From AP-15 sp963703665 (GTDB lineage: Bacteria > Pseudomonadota > Alphaproteobacteria > ATCC43930 > CGMCC-115725), in the NCBI GenBank assembly GCA_963703665.1, contig CAVPFB010000002.1, positions 1 through 64,000 on the forward strand: a DNA stretch of 64,000 bases. Reading direction: 5' to 3'. The position numbers and the translations under genes are program-made. Numbering within the stretch: position 1 is the stretch's first letter; each line of letters begins with the position of its first letter. The notes beneath the pieces are model-generated. The model was not told the DNA's origin, did no database searches, and saw nothing but the letters and a program-made list of their open reading frames with translations. Shown in pieces: positions 1 to 8,303 of the stretch.

Positions 1-2
1 CA

Positions 3-205
3 TGCATCATCTGCCTTGGCTCGCTTGGCGAAGCTCCAACGCTGAGCCTTGAGGAAAAGATCGACATTCTCGAGACTGTCGTCGCCGCTCTCGACGGTAG
101 AGCTCCCGTGGTCGCCGCCGTATCAGCGCTCTCCACCGTTGAGGCTGTCGACCTCGCGCATGCTGCCCAGTTCGTCGGCTGCTCGGGCCTCATGATTCTG
201 TGCCC
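3..205 (+). pseudogene. DapA-family (dihydrodipicolinate synthase-like) internal fragment
   Basis: Reading frame 3 encodes an internal piece of a DapA/N-acetylneuraminate lyase family TIM-barrel aldolase. It shows the GS-x-GE segment (GSLGEAPTLS), the helix LEEKIDILETVVAALDGR and the strand-loop APVVAAVSALSTVEAVDLA, which match the standard N-terminal third of this family. The gene is open at the left edge of the window. Near 203 the similarity stops in mid-domain and uracil phosphoribosyltransferase sequence begins, so this is a fragment joined to an unrelated gene. The catalytic Tyr and Lys lie in the missing C-terminal part. Substrate cannot be assigned. Confidence 0.6.
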
Positions 206-577
206 GCGGTCCAAGAGGTCGTGCCGAGGAGCAGGGTCTGCCTGGTCGGGCTGCGTCGCGACGAGGCGACGCTCAAGGCCGACGTCTACCTGGACGGGCT
301 GCCCGATCGCATCGACGGCGCCCACGTCGTGGTCTGCGACCCGATGCTCGCGACGGTGGTACTCGTGAACGTCCAGGTCGCCGACATGCCTTCGTCGACC
401 GCGGGGCGGGCGATCACCGCGCTGTGCCTCATCGCGTCGGTCCCGGGCGTGGAGCGCTTCTGTGCGGCCCACCCGACCGCGAGGGTCGTGGCCGCCGCCC
501 TGGACGCGACCCTCAACGACGTTGGCTACATCGTCCCTGGCCTCGGCGACGCGGGCGACCGACTGTTGGGTGCCCCC
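203..577 (+). pseudogene. upp: uracil phosphoribosyltransferase, C-terminal fragment with frameshifts
   Basis: Upp makes UMP from uracil and PRPP in pyrimidine salvage. The fragment covers about the last 120 residues of the roughly 210-residue enzyme: VGLRRDEATLKADVYLDGLP, the PRPP-loop region starting VVCDPMLAT, the segment RAITALCLIASVPGVERF, and the near-C-terminal uracil-binding signature GYIVPGLGDAGDRLLG. Between about 350 and 410 the PRPP loop (normally DPMLATGGS) is scrambled in the reading frame; small indels would restore GGS and the helix after it, so sequencing errors or decay are present. The N-terminal half is absent and is replaced by DapA-like sequence. A frame change near 565 would end the protein at the TGA at 575-577. 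Confidence 0.65.
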
Positions 578-604
578 TCGCTGAGCCGACCACCGCCGCT
601 TGCG

Positions 605-1210
605 ATGGGGCCCCTGGTGCTCACGCTCGCGGTCCGTGACCGGTCCCACCTACCGCACCTCGGTCGGCAGCCAGGTGGTGGACTTCCCCTTGGTCGCGCT
701 CGACGACGGGCTCGCGATCGCCCTGCTCATCTCGGTCGACCTCGGCGTCGCGTTCTGTGAGCGCGCCGCCGCCGAGCTCGTGGACCGCATCGGCGACGTG
801 GGCATCGAGATCGTGGTGTCGGTCGCCACCATGGGCATCCCGGTCGCCCTGGAGGTGACCCGCCGCCTCGGCCTCGACCAGTACGTCATCTTGCACAAGA
901 CCCCGAAGGTCCACCTCGCCGACGCGGTCGCCGAGCCGGTTCGCTCGATCACGACCGCCGTCGACCAGCTCTTGCTCGACCGGCGCCGCATCCCCGCCGT
1001 GCAGGGGCGACGCGTCGCGCTGATCGACGACGTCGTGTCGAGCGGGGCCTCGGCGGCCGCCGCGCTTCGGCTGCTCCGCGGGGTGGGCGCGCTGCCCGTC
1101 GCGGTCGGCGCGATCGTGACCGAGGGGCGTCGATGGAAGACCACCCTCGGCGAGGACGCCGCCTTGGTGCGCGCCCTCGGCACGCTCCCTCTGTTCCGGC
1201 CCTTGCCCGA
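605..1210 (+). CDS. adenine phosphoribosyltransferase-like purine/pyrimidine PRTase, frameshifted
   Basis: A type I phosphoribosyltransferase. The frame starting at the ATG at 605 gives the first dozen residues; after about 645 the frame moves by one base and runs VGSQVVDFPLVALDDGLAIA onward. The 13-residue PRPP signature is intact as RVALIDDVVSSGASAAAALRL (about residue 140), preceded by IVVSVATMGIPVALEVTRRLG, the usual nucleotide-binding hood. This resembles Apt-like enzymes of actinobacteria that use an unusual base; the true substrate is unknown. Similarity fades near LPLFRPLPDG at about 1205, where another frame change joins it to DUF4242 sequence. It follows upp, which would suit a nucleobase-salvage pair, but the contig looks chimeric here. 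Confidence 0.6.
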
Positions 1211-1222
1211 CGGCGCGCTTCC

Positions 1223-1468
1223 CGCGAGGCCCTCGCGCAGATCGCCGAGGTCGCCAGCCACGCCCGGGCCGACCGGTTCGGCGTGCGGCAGGTCGAGCTG
1301 TACCGCAATTCCGACGGGAAGGTGTACTGCCTGCTCGACGGGCCGGACCAGGACGCCATCCGGCAGCACCACGCCGCGCTCGGCGTCCCCTGCGGCGAGG
1401 TGCACCAGATCGACAGCCTCACCCGGCCAAGACGAACCGGACAATCGCGGCCAGGGAACAAGCAATGA
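1223..1468 (+). CDS. DUF4242 (nickel-binding-like) small protein, 5' end lost in a frame change
   Basis: The reading frame from about 1223 encodes REALAQIAEVASHARADRFG, then VRQVELYRNSDGKVYCLLDG and PDQDAIRQHHAALGVPCGEV, ending at the TGA at 1466-1468. This is the pattern of the DUF4242 family: an alpha/beta ferredoxin-like fold with a strand carrying Cys in a YC-L motif, and a helix of the type PD-x-x-AIR-x-HH with the conserved His pair. Some members bind nickel or other metals. No clean start codon is seen: the frame runs back into the phosphoribosyltransferase in a different frame, so the start is lost to an indel or the two genes are artificially joined. The stop overlaps the ATG of the next small frame (ATGA). 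Confidence 0.5.
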   Translation, partial: REALAQIAEVASHARADRFGVRQVELYRNSDGKVYCLLDGPDQDAIRQHHAALGVPCGEVHQIDSLTRPRRTGQSRPGNKQ

Positions 1469-1554
1469 GCACCCACGAATATCTCCTGAGGGCCTGCCAG
1501 GACGACGCGGTGCGAGCCGGCGAGCGAGACCGCCAGCTCCTGGAGGCGCGGTGA
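1465..1554 (+). CDS. 29-residue hypothetical peptide coupled to the DUF4242 gene
   Basis: The ATG at 1465 overlaps the stop codon of the DUF4242 frame in an ATGA arrangement, which usually means translational coupling. The peptide is MSTHEYLLRACQDDAVRAGE followed by RDRQLLEAR, a charged, helix-prone sequence without membrane segment or Cys motif. I do not recognise the family. It may be a truncated remnant, because the region just downstream has no recognisable coding sequence. Confidence 0.3.
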   Translation: MSTHEYLLRACQDDAVRAGERDRQLLEAR

Positions 1555-1763
1555 GCGCGCACGGCGAGGAGGCAACATCCAGCGCCTGCCGCTCCTGCCG
1601 CCGTCATCGCTCCGCTGAGGCGGCTGGCCCGGCTGCTGCTCCGCCACGCCACCGCATAGGGCATTGGGTTTGGCCCCGGCCTGCCGCCGCCCTGTGCCGT
1701 CGCCAAGCCCGGCGGCGGAGGCGGACGGGACCGGATGGAGCGCGCGGAGTCAGAGCGTGGAGC
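1555..1763. other. non-coding junction region before truncated livH
   Basis: No recognisable gene in about 210 bases. It is very GC-rich and low in complexity (runs of gcc/cgg). It separates the left-end mosaic from livH, which begins here in mid-protein. An assembly junction or deletion endpoint most likely lies in or at the end of this stretch, near 1760. Confidence 0.4.
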
Positions 1764-2492
1764 GTGGTGGTGGGTGCCTTCGCGCTGAATTCGAGCTTTG
1801 GTCTCGACCCGGTTCTGACCGGCGTCTTGATGACGCCCGTATTCTTCCTGCTCGGCATGGCGGTATACCAGATCTATTACTATGCTTTCGAGCGGCGCGG
1901 CGAGGGGTCGATCCAGGGCCTCGCCTTTTTCTTTGGGCTGTTGTTTGTCGGCGAGGTGGCGCTGATTCTGATTTTTGGCGTCGATTACCGCTTTGTCGAG
2001 GCGGCCTATATCGGCCCGAGCCTGCATTTCGGCTTTGTCGACCTGCCGTTGCGCATGCTGATTCCGTTTGTCGTGTCGCTGCTGATGGTCGCGGTGCTGC
2101 AGGTGTTTCTCGGGCGCAGCTTCATCGGGCTCGCGATCCTCGCCGTCTCGCAAGATCGCCTCGCTTTGCAGCTGATGGCGGCCAACCCGACCCGGATCAA
2201 GCGGATCGCCTTCGGCATCTCGATCGCCACCGCGTCGGTCGCCGGCGCGCTCTTGATCATCATCCAGCCGGTCGAGCCGTCGGTCGGCCGCGACTATATC
2301 GGGCGGATTTTTGCGATCTGCGTCTTGGGCGGGATGACGAGCTTCCCCGGCATGGTCGCCGGCGCCCTGCTGATCGGCATCGTCGAGAGCCTGACCGCCA
2401 CCTTTTATGGTCCGTCCTGGGCGCCGGCGGTGGCCTTCGGCTTTCTGCTGTTGACCCTCGCAATCCGCCCCGCCGGCCTCCTCGGCCGCTGA
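1764..2492 (+). pseudogene. livH: LivH-type branched-chain amino-acid ABC transporter permease, N-terminus missing
   Basis: Membrane permease of a LivHMGF-type importer for branched-chain amino acids or related compounds. Recognisable sequence starts at VVVGAFALNSSFGLDP, which corresponds to about residue 50 of a normal LivH of about 290 residues; the first two membrane segments and the start codon are missing. The rest is complete: LTGVLMTPVFFLLGM, the loop GRSFIGLAILAVSQDRLALQ that contacts the ATPases (EAA-like), the GGMTSFPGMVAGALLIGIVE segment and the C-terminus AIRPAGLLGR. The partner genes livM, livG and livF follow on the same strand. The open frame extends upstream as far as 600, but that part is unrelated sequence in other frames. 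No livK binding protein is present. Confidence 0.8.
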
Positions 2493-2530
2493 CGATGCCA
2501 GGAGAGGTTTCGAAGAAGATCGCTTCGGCT

Positions 2531-2588
2531 AGCCCCTCGCCCGCACAGCGGGAGAGGGTGCCGAGCGAAGCGAGGCGGGTGAGGGTGC
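2531..2588. repeat. REP-like palindromic repeat, left flank of DUF559 gene
   Basis: GC-rich element of the cccctcgcccgc ... gcgggagaggg ... gcgggtgaggg type. It is an approximate inverted copy of the element at 2961-3021 on the other side of the DUF559 gene. The same family recurs at 5587-5684 and 35806-35906. Confidence 0.7.
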
Positions 2589-2630
2589 CCTTCGCATGCG
2601 TTGCTTACGAAAACTCGATAACTTCCTCCG

Positions 2631-2960
2631 ATGGCCAACGAAAAAGCTCGCCAGCTTCGCCGACACGGAACCGACGCCGCGCGACGCATGTGGTCAGCTC
2701 TACGCGATCGCCGGTTGAAGGGCTACAAAATCCGACGGCAGTATCCCGTCGGGCCCTTCATTGTAGACTTTGCCTGTATCGAATACCGGCTGATCATCGA
2801 GCTCGATGGCAGTCAGCATGCGGACAGTGCGACGGACGCACGCCGATCAGCCTGGCTCGAAGAGCAAGGGTGGACAATAATCCGATTCTGGAACAACGAA
2901 ATTCTCAGCAATACCAGCGGGGCTGTCGAAGTTATTTTGGAGATCCTCCAAGCGGGATAA
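2631..2960 (+). CDS. DUF559 protein (Vsr/restriction-endonuclease-like fold)
   Basis: 109 residues starting at the ATG at 2631. It carries the DUF559 hallmarks: ARRMWSALRDRRLKGYKIRR at the N-terminus, the catalytic-type strand YPVGPFIVDFACIEYRLIIE with Asp and Glu of the PD-(D/E)xK-like site, LDGSQHADS, and the C-terminal RFWNNEIL segment. This family is related to the very-short-patch-repair endonuclease Vsr; its function is not established. The gene is inserted between livH and livM, which are normally adjacent, and is flanked by inverted copies of a GC-rich repeat. It therefore looks like a small mobile cassette. Its AT content is higher than that of the neighbouring permease genes. Confidence 0.9.
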   Translation: MANEKARQLRRHGTDAARRMWSALRDRRLKGYKIRRQYPVGPFIVDFACIEYRLIIELDGSQHADSATDARRSAWLEEQGWTIIRFWNNEILSNTSGAVEVILEILQAG

Positions 2961-3021
2961 ACCCTCACCCCCCAGCCCTGCGGGCCGGGCCCCTCCCTCT
3001 CCCGCGATGCGGGCGAGGGGC
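2961..3021. repeat. REP-like palindromic repeat, right flank of DUF559 gene
   Basis: Begins right after the DUF559 stop codon with ccctcacccccc and ends with ctctcccgcgatgcgggcgagggg. Read in reverse complement it matches the element at 2531-2588, so the DUF559 gene sits between inverted copies. Confidence 0.7.
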
Positions 3022-3047
3022 GATGCTCCTCGGCCGCTGAACCGGCG

Positions 3048-4076
3048 ATGAGCAGCGGCAAGTTCTGGCTGGCGTCGTTCGCCTTCATCGCCGGCCTCTT
3101 GATGCTGACGCGCTGGCAGATCCAGAACGAGTATTTCTATTTTGCCGCCTATGTGGTGCTGCAATACATCGTGCTGGCGACCGCCTGGAACATCCTCGGC
3201 GGCTATACCGGCTACACCAATTTCGGCACCGCCGCCTTTTTCGCGTTCGGCGCCTACACCGCGGTCGTGCTGCACAAGCTGAGCTCGGTTCCGGTGCCGG
3301 TGATGATCCTGGTCGCCGGGGCGGTTTCCGGGCTGCTCGGCTTTGGCATGGGTTACCTGACCCTGCGGCTGAAGGGCGTGTTTTTTGCGATCGCCACGTT
3401 GGCGATGGCGATCGTGGCGCAGACCCTGATCGTCAACTGGGACTATGTCGGCGGCTCTCGCGGCATCTACATCATCCGGCCGCAGCAGGCGCCGCTGTTC
3501 GGCGGCTATATCGAGTACCTCTATTCCTTGATGCTGCTGCTGAGCTGGCTGGCGGTGGCGATCGCGCGCACCATCGAGCGCTCGCGGCTCGGGCTCGGGC
3601 TGGCCGCGATCCGTGACGACGAGCAGGCGGCCGAGGCCGGCGGCGTGCCGACCCTGCGGCTCAAGCTGATCGCCACCACATTGAGCGGCGCGCTGATGGG
3701 CATGGCCGGGGCGCCGTTCCCCTATTACGTGACCTATCTCGACCCGAGTTCGAGCTTCAACCTGTCCTATGCGGTCAACGCTGTGGCGATGCCGCTGATC
3801 GGCGGCATGACCAGCTGGGTGGGCCCGGTGATCGGCGCCATCTTGCTGGGCACGATCCAGCAGGTGGCGACGGTGACGATTTCATCGGCGCTGAACCTGT
3901 TGATCGTCGGGCTGCTGCTGATCGGCTTCGTCATCGTCGCGCCCAACGGGATCGTCGGTCTGGTGACGGCCCGGCGCCGGGCCCAGGGGCCCGTTGATGG
4001 CAGCAGGTTGATGGCGGGCGGCGATGAGGACGCGGCGATGACCCAGGACGCGGCGATGAGCAGGACGCGGCGATGA
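3048..4076 (+). CDS. livM: LivM-type branched-chain amino-acid ABC transporter permease
   Basis: Second inner-membrane permease of the LivHMGF importer, 342 residues with about nine hydrophobic segments. The start MSSGKFWLASFAFIAGLLML gives a normal first membrane helix. Family landmarks are TAWNILGGYTGYTNFGTAAF (the conserved LivM motif), the RSRLGLGLAAIRDDEQAAEA coupling loop with the GL-AIR-D-E core, AGVPTLRLKL, and the SWVGPVIGAILLGTIQQ end. The C-terminal 30 residues are an Ala/Asp/Met-rich tail with a short direct repeat (DEDAAMTQDAAMSRTRR). The stop overlaps the livG start (ATGA at 4073), indicating one operon. Confidence 0.92.
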   Translation: MSSGKFWLASFAFIAGLLMLTRWQIQNEYFYFAAYVVLQYIVLATAWNILGGYTGYTNFGTAAFFAFGAYTAVVLHKLSSVPVPVMILVAGAVSGLLGFGMGYLTLRLKGVFFAIATLAMAIVAQTLIVNWDYVGGSRGIYIIRPQQAPLFGGYIEYLYSLMLLLSWLAVAIARTIERSRLGLGLAAIRDDEQAAEAGGVPTLRLKLIATTLSGALMGMAGAPFPYYVTYLDPSSSFNLSYAVNAVAMPLIGGMTSWVGPVIGAILLGTIQQVATVTISSALNLLIVGLLLIGFVIVAPNGIVGLVTARRRAQGPVDGSRLMAGGDEDAAMTQDAAMSRTRR

Positions 4077-4820
4077 CCCGATCGGCGCCGCCATTGCTCG
4101 AAGCGAGCGGGCTGGCGAAGCATTTCGGCGGCTTCGTTGCGCTCGACAATATCGATCTGGCGATCGCCGAGGGCGAAAGGCTGGGGCTGATCGGCCCCAA
4201 CGGCTCGGGCAAGAGCACGCTCGTCAACTGCCTGTGCGGCACTCTGCGCCACGATAATGGCGCGATCATGTTCGCCGGCCGCCGGCTCGACGGCGTCCCG
4301 GCCTACAAGCGCACGAGGCTCGGGCTTGCGCGCAGCTTTCAGCTGCCGCGGCCGTTCCGCACGATGACCCTCGTCGACAATCTGCGCATCCCGCTGCTCT
4401 ACGCGGTCAACGCCCGGGCTGGGTCGCATCTGCACGCTGCCGCGATCGAAGAGCGCTCGCTGCAGCTCCTCGACGATGTCGGGCTCGCCGCCAAGGCCGG
4501 CCGGCTGCCGCGCGACCTGACCCAGGTCGAGATGCGCAAGCTCGAGCTCGCCCGCGCGGTGGCGAGCGCTCCGCGGCTGCTGTTCGCCGACGAATTCGAT
4601 GGCCGGGCTGTCGCCCTCCGAGGTCGAGGAGATCCTCGCGGTCCTGTTCCGGCTCAACGAGGGCGGGATCACGATCGTCCTGATCGAGCACATCATGCGC
4701 GCGGTCATGAGCTTTTCGACCCGGCTCGTGGTCCTGGTGGCCGGCCAGAAGATCGCCGACGGGGCGCCGCAGGAGGCGATCCGCAACCCCGAGGTCGAAA
4801 GGGCCTATCTTGGCGAGTAG
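4073..4820 (+). CDS. livG: LivG-type ABC transporter ATPase, frameshift at Walker B
   Basis: ATPase subunit of the importer, expected length about 248 residues. Walker A is GPNGSGKST (about residue 44); the Q-loop FQLPRPFRTMTLVDNL and the signature-equivalent LTQVEMRKLELARAVA are present. Walker B LLFADE is followed by a one-base insertion near 4597 (ttcg where a Pro codon is expected), after which the protein continues in another frame as MAGLSPSEVEEILAVLFRLN, the H-loop VLIEHIMRAV and the LivG end NPEVERAYLGE at the TAG at 4818-4820. The gene is otherwise perfect, so a sequencing error is likely. It overlaps livM by 4 bases and livF by 11. Confidence 0.88.
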
Positions 4821-5541
4821 CCTGTCGATCACGCACATCGATGCCGGCTATGGCGCGGTGCGCGTGCTCGAAGACGTGTCGCTTGAGGTGGCGGCGGGCG
4901 AGACCGTGGTCTTGCTCGGCACCAACGGCAACGGCAAGAGCACGGTCATCAAATGCGTGATGGGCATGGTCACGCCGATGGCCGGCAGCATTGTCGCCGA
5001 GATCGACGGCAAACGGCACGACCTGGTCGGCCGCTCGACCGAGACGATCGTCGATCTCGGCATCAGCCTGGTGCCCGAGGGCCGGCGCCTGTTTCCAAAA
5101 CTGACGGTCGAGGAGAACCTGTTGCTGGGCGCCTTTCGGCCGACCGCGCGGGCCCTGATCGCCGCCAACCTCGACTCCTGCTACGCGACTTTTCCAGTGC
5201 TGCGCGAGCGGCGGCGACAGCTCGCCGGCAGCATGAGCGGCGGCGAGCAGCAGATGCTGGCCTTGGCCCGCGCCTTGATGTCGGCGCCGAAAATATTGCT
5301 GATCGACGAGCCCTCGGTCGGCCTCGCGCCGGTGCTGGTCAAGCGCACGATCGAAAAGATCGAGGAATTGAAGGAGCGCTACCAGCTGACGGTTCTGATG
5401 GCCGAGCAAAACTTCAACCAGGCAGTGCGCATCGCCGACCGCGGCTACGTGATCGTTCACGGCAAGATCGCATTTATCGGCGGATCCGCCGAAGCTCTCA
5501 ACAACAACGAGCTCGTCCGCAAATTCTATCTCGGGCTGTGA
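4810..5541 (+). CDS. livF: LivF-type ABC transporter ATPase
   Basis: Second ATPase of the importer, 243 residues, starting at a TTG at 4810 inside the end of livG. Walker A is GTNGNGKST (Asn-rich, as is usual for LivF), the ABC signature is SGGEQQMLALARALM, Walker B is KILLIDEPSVGLAP, and the H-loop is VLMAEQNFNQAVRIADRGYV with Gln in place of the usual His, which is common in LivF. An insertion IDGKRHDLVGRSTE after the first strand pair is slightly longer than in E. coli LivF. The cargo of the transporter cannot be told because no binding protein is encoded here. Confidence 0.92.
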   Translation: MASSLSITHIDAGYGAVRVLEDVSLEVAAGETVVLLGTNGNGKSTVIKCVMGMVTPMAGSIVAEIDGKRHDLVGRSTETIVDLGISLVPEGRRLFPKLTVEENLLLGAFRPTARALIAANLDSCYATFPVLRERRRQLAGSMSGGEQQMLALARALMSAPKILLIDEPSVGLAPVLVKRTIEKIEELKERYQLTVLMAEQNFNQAVRIADRGYVIVHGKIAFIGGSAEALNNNELVRKFYLGL

Positions 5542-5586
5542 CCGGCTGTCCGTCAGTGGTGCGAACCTGGCACTTGGCACCAGCGA

Positions 5587-5684
5587 ACCCTCACCCGCCT
5601 CCCCCCGATCATAGTCCGGGGTCGGCACCCTCTCCCGCATTGCAGGAGAGGGTGAACCCAGCCGCTGGGCGGGTCGGTGAGGGC
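5587..5684. repeat. REP-like composite palindrome downstream of livF
   Basis: Pattern ccctcacccgcctcccccc, a small ccggggtc/gatcatagtccgggg hairpin, accctctcccgc, ggagagggtg, and gggcgggtcggtgaggg. It is nearly the same arrangement as the element inside the 5' end of scpA at 35806-35906 and belongs to the family flanking the DUF559 gene. It lies between convergent genes livF and the secreted hydrolase and could act as a transcription terminator. Confidence 0.7.
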
Positions 5685-5715
5685 ATCGTGGGCGCCATCG
5701 GTCTGATCTTTATCG

Positions 5716-7875
5716 CTATCGGCGGCCCCGCGCCGAACAGAGGCGATTGGCGAGCTTCTGGTCGGCGGCCGTCGGCGTGATGTCGGTCAGCACGTTGCTC
5801 GCCTGCGCTTCGGCAATCAGGGTCGTTGCCGCCGTCGCCCGCAAGAAACGCTGGCTGACGTTCTTGTTCGCGGCGTTGGTCACGACGCAGACATAGCCCT
5901 GGTGGGTCCCATAGCGCTCCTCGATCGAGGAGCGCGGGTCGGACGCGGCGATCCGTTCGGTCTTGGTCTCCTCGAACGGGAAAGACGACGCGGTCAGGCC
6001 GCATTGCTGTCCCTTGTAGATGCCCGACGCATAGGTGTTCCAGCCCGTGTAGGTCGCGAGCGGCGCCTGGAGCAGGACCGAGCTGACCCCGGCATATTCG
6101 TTGCCGTCGGAATTGACCTTCACCGCATAGGTCGGCAGCACCCGATCGATGTCCGGCGGCTGGATCGTGACGATGCCGGTCTGGTCGTGATAGTCGATTC
6201 CCGGGCCGAAATTGAACAGCTCGGCAAAGTTGATCTGGTTGCCCTCAAACGGATAGTTCGGGATATTCGGGAAACCCTCCGCTTTCTGCACCGCCGGCAC
6301 CAGTTGCCCATTCGCGAGCATCGGATAGGAGCTCGGCGGCATCGGGGTTTTGTTCATGAGGAAGGCGACGAAGTCGTCCTGCAGGGCATTGTTGGTGTCG
6401 GATTCGGGGTTTGGGTTGGCGGGGTACACGCAGCCGCTGGCCGGGGGCGGGCTGGCAGTATAGGTGAAGCCGCCGGCGCCGCCGCCATGCGTCGTCCCGG
6501 GGTTATAATACCGGTGGACGTTGCGGGGCAGCGGGATGTCGCCTTGCGCGGTGAAGCCGATCAGGTCGGGCGACATCTTCTCGTCATAGAACTCCAACGA
6601 GCCGAACGTCTCCAGGATCTCGGGACAGGTCCTGGTTGCCGTGCACCGGTCGAGCATGCCCTCTGGGCCGTAATGGCGCGCGAGGTCGGGATAGCGCGCC
6701 CACCAGACCGGCGCCTCGTCCGACATCATGTAGAGGTTGGTAATGACGTCGGGCAGGGCGAAGCGGACATTCATGTAAAGTTGACGCCCGTCGATCTGCG
6801 GCCAGGCGCCGTCGACCACCTGCCGGTTTTCCTCGTCCTGGTTGAAGCCGAGATGGATCGACGACCGGATGAACGAACCCGACTGCGACACCCCGACGCT
6901 GATGACCTTGCGGATTATTCCGGCGATCGGGTTGGTCGTGCCTTGATCGTCCGCCGTGGCGTTGTGGAAGAACGAGATGATGTCGCGGGTCGCGGCATAG
7001 CCGACCCCGAGCACCAGCGGGTTCTTCGCGGTGAACACCATCTCGTAGAGCAGGTTGGGGTTGAACCCGTTCTTCAGGCAGATGCGGGTTGGATCGGGGG
7101 TGCCGGGGAACGGGACGGTGCTGCAGTCCGCCCAGGCCCAATCCGCGCTCGGGATCGTGGTCCGCGGGCCGTCGACGCCGGTGATCGACTGGTAGGCGAG
7201 GCTCCAAAAGTCGGTCTTCGTCGTATCCAGGCTCAGCGGCTGATAGGGCACCGGCGTCGTAAAGATGATCAATTGCGCGGTATTGCCGGTCGCGTTCGCG
7301 ATATGGCCATAGACCGGGCCGGTGATCGTCGAGCCGTCGCGATTGGTGGCCACCGGGACCTGGATGACCTGCTCGGCGCCGGTATAGGGCGAGGCCAGAG
7401 ATGTGCAGGGATAGGGGGTCGTGCAATGCGCCAGCAAATCGCCCTGCCAGCCGCTCTCGAGATAAATGGCGCCCGGAACCACCGAGGCCGCGGCCGTCGG
7501 GATCGGACTGCTGCCGCGGTTGGACACTTCATAGAACATCAGCCCGTTGGCGCCACTCGGGCTCTCCGGCATGGTGATCTGGAAGGTCGCGATGTACGGC
7601 ACCGTGCCGTGCGCGTCGCGCGGCGCCAGATCGATGTCCTGAATGATTTGATTGTGCGGATCGCTCGGATCGAGTTCCCCGAAGACACGCCCTTTCAGCG
7701 TGACATAAGGCCCGACGGTGCCGATCGCGGCGCCGCCATAGGCCGCCGCGGCCGGAGAATTGATGACGATCGTCGCGACGCGCGCGTCTACCGGCGGCCC
7801 CCAGCCGAGCATCGCACCGATAGCGGCGGCGGGCAGAACGGCTTTGAACGGGCGAAATTGATCCTTCATAGACAC
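5716..7875 (-). CDS. secreted alpha/beta hydrolase (Abhydrolase_10 type)
   Basis: 719 residues; the start GTG at 7875 has a good ribosome site (gggaggaat) just upstream, with ATG alternatives 6 bases on. A signal peptide is visible (KAVLPAAAIGAMLGWGPPVDARV). The mature N-terminal part carries AYGGAAIGTVGPYVTLKGRV and GELDPSDPHNQIIQDIDLAP, typical of the large secreted hydrolases grouped as alpha/beta hydrolase domain 10. The likely nucleophile elbow is GVSQSGSFIRS (Ser near residue 330), followed by DGAWPQIDGRQL. Substrate unknown. A paralogue is encoded divergently at 8304-10648; the two share the AR-V-T-I/N opening, ELDPSDPRN-like segment and SLEERYG-like C-terminal motif. Confidence 0.85.
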   Translation of the reverse strand: MSMKDQFRPFKAVLPAAAIGAMLGWGPPVDARVATIVINSPAAAAYGGAAIGTVGPYVTLKGRVFGELDPSDPHNQIIQDIDLAPRDAHGTVPYIATFQITMPESPSGANGLMFYEVSNRGSSPIPTAAASVVPGAIYLESGWQGDLLAHCTTPYPCTSLASPYTGAEQVIQVPVATNRDGSTITGPVYGHIANATGNTAQLIIFTTPVPYQPLSLDTTKTDFWSLAYQSITGVDGPRTTIPSADWAWADCSTVPFPGTPDPTRICLKNGFNPNLLYEMVFTAKNPLVLGVGYAATRDIISFFHNATADDQGTTNPIAGIIRKVISVGVSQSGSFIRSSIHLGFNQDEENRQVVDGAWPQIDGRQLYMNVRFALPDVITNLYMMSDEAPVWWARYPDLARHYGPEGMLDRCTATRTCPEILETFGSLEFYDEKMSPDLIGFTAQGDIPLPRNVHRYYNPGTTHGGGAGGFTYTASPPPASGCVYPANPNPESDTNNALQDDFVAFLMNKTPMPPSSYPMLANGQLVPAVQKAEGFPNIPNYPFEGNQINFAELFNFGPGIDYHDQTGIVTIQPPDIDRVLPTYAVKVNSDGNEYAGVSSVLLQAPLATYTGWNTYASGIYKGQQCGLTASSFPFEETKTERIAASDPRSSIEERYGTHQGYVCVVTNAANKNVSQRFLRATAATTLIAEAQASNVLTDITPTAADQKLANRLCSARGRR

Positions 7876-8303
7876 TGATTCCTCCCTGGAGCGATGAATT
7901 GAACCGGTGAGCCCGATGATCGCGACCAGCGGACCAGATGCGCCGGTGGCAGTGCCGTCGAGCTCCTCATGCTGATCCCCCCGACTTTCGCCTTACAGGC
8001 ACGCGTGCGTTGTCGGCCGAGCCGCGATTGTGTCCAAATCATGATCCCGTGCTGGGAAAAAGCAATGGCGATGTGACGCGAGATAGACGCATGCCAGCCC
8101 GAGCCAACCGGAATTTGACGGGCTTCTGGATCATCAAGCCGATGATTCTGTCCAGGTCCGTTCGCGCCGTCCGCCACCCTTCGGCCACATTTGCGGCAAT
8201 TTGATGTTGCGAGCATGACCCGAGCGGGTCATGCTCAGCGATGCTGAAATTCAATCAAAAGGAATTGACAGCGCAGGCTGTCGGTCGACGGAGGAAGCCC
8301 CGG
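7876..8303. other. divergent intergenic region between the two secreted hydrolases
   Basis: 428 bases with no convincing gene. Both flanking genes are transcribed away from it, so it must hold both promoters. It contains one perfect palindrome (8211-8236). Short frames on either strand have no recognisable product. Confidence 0.5.
8211..8236. promoter_or_regulatory. 26-base perfect palindrome
   Basis: Arms gagcatgacccg and cgggtcatgctc are separated by only ag. It lies about 65 bases before the start of the second hydrolase gene. It could be an operator for a dimeric regulator. The gagcatga ... tcatgctc theme also occurs in repeat elements widespread in Rhizobiales, so a REP-type repeat is an alternative. 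Confidence 0.55.

Noticed and set aside
600..2492. One 630-residue open frame joining a phosphoribosyltransferase to a LivH permease
   Set aside because: The middle part (about 1210-1760) has no similarity in this frame, DUF4242 sequence occupies another frame there, and both ends are incomplete. It is an accidental open frame across a junction, not a fusion protein.
4580..4610. Programmed frameshift in livG
   Set aside because: It falls in the Walker B motif, with no slippery sequence or downstream structure; similar errors occur throughout the window.
7866..8254. Short minus-strand frames in the hydrolase intergenic region
   Set aside because: No family features, no ribosome sites, and they overlap the palindrome and the probable promoters.
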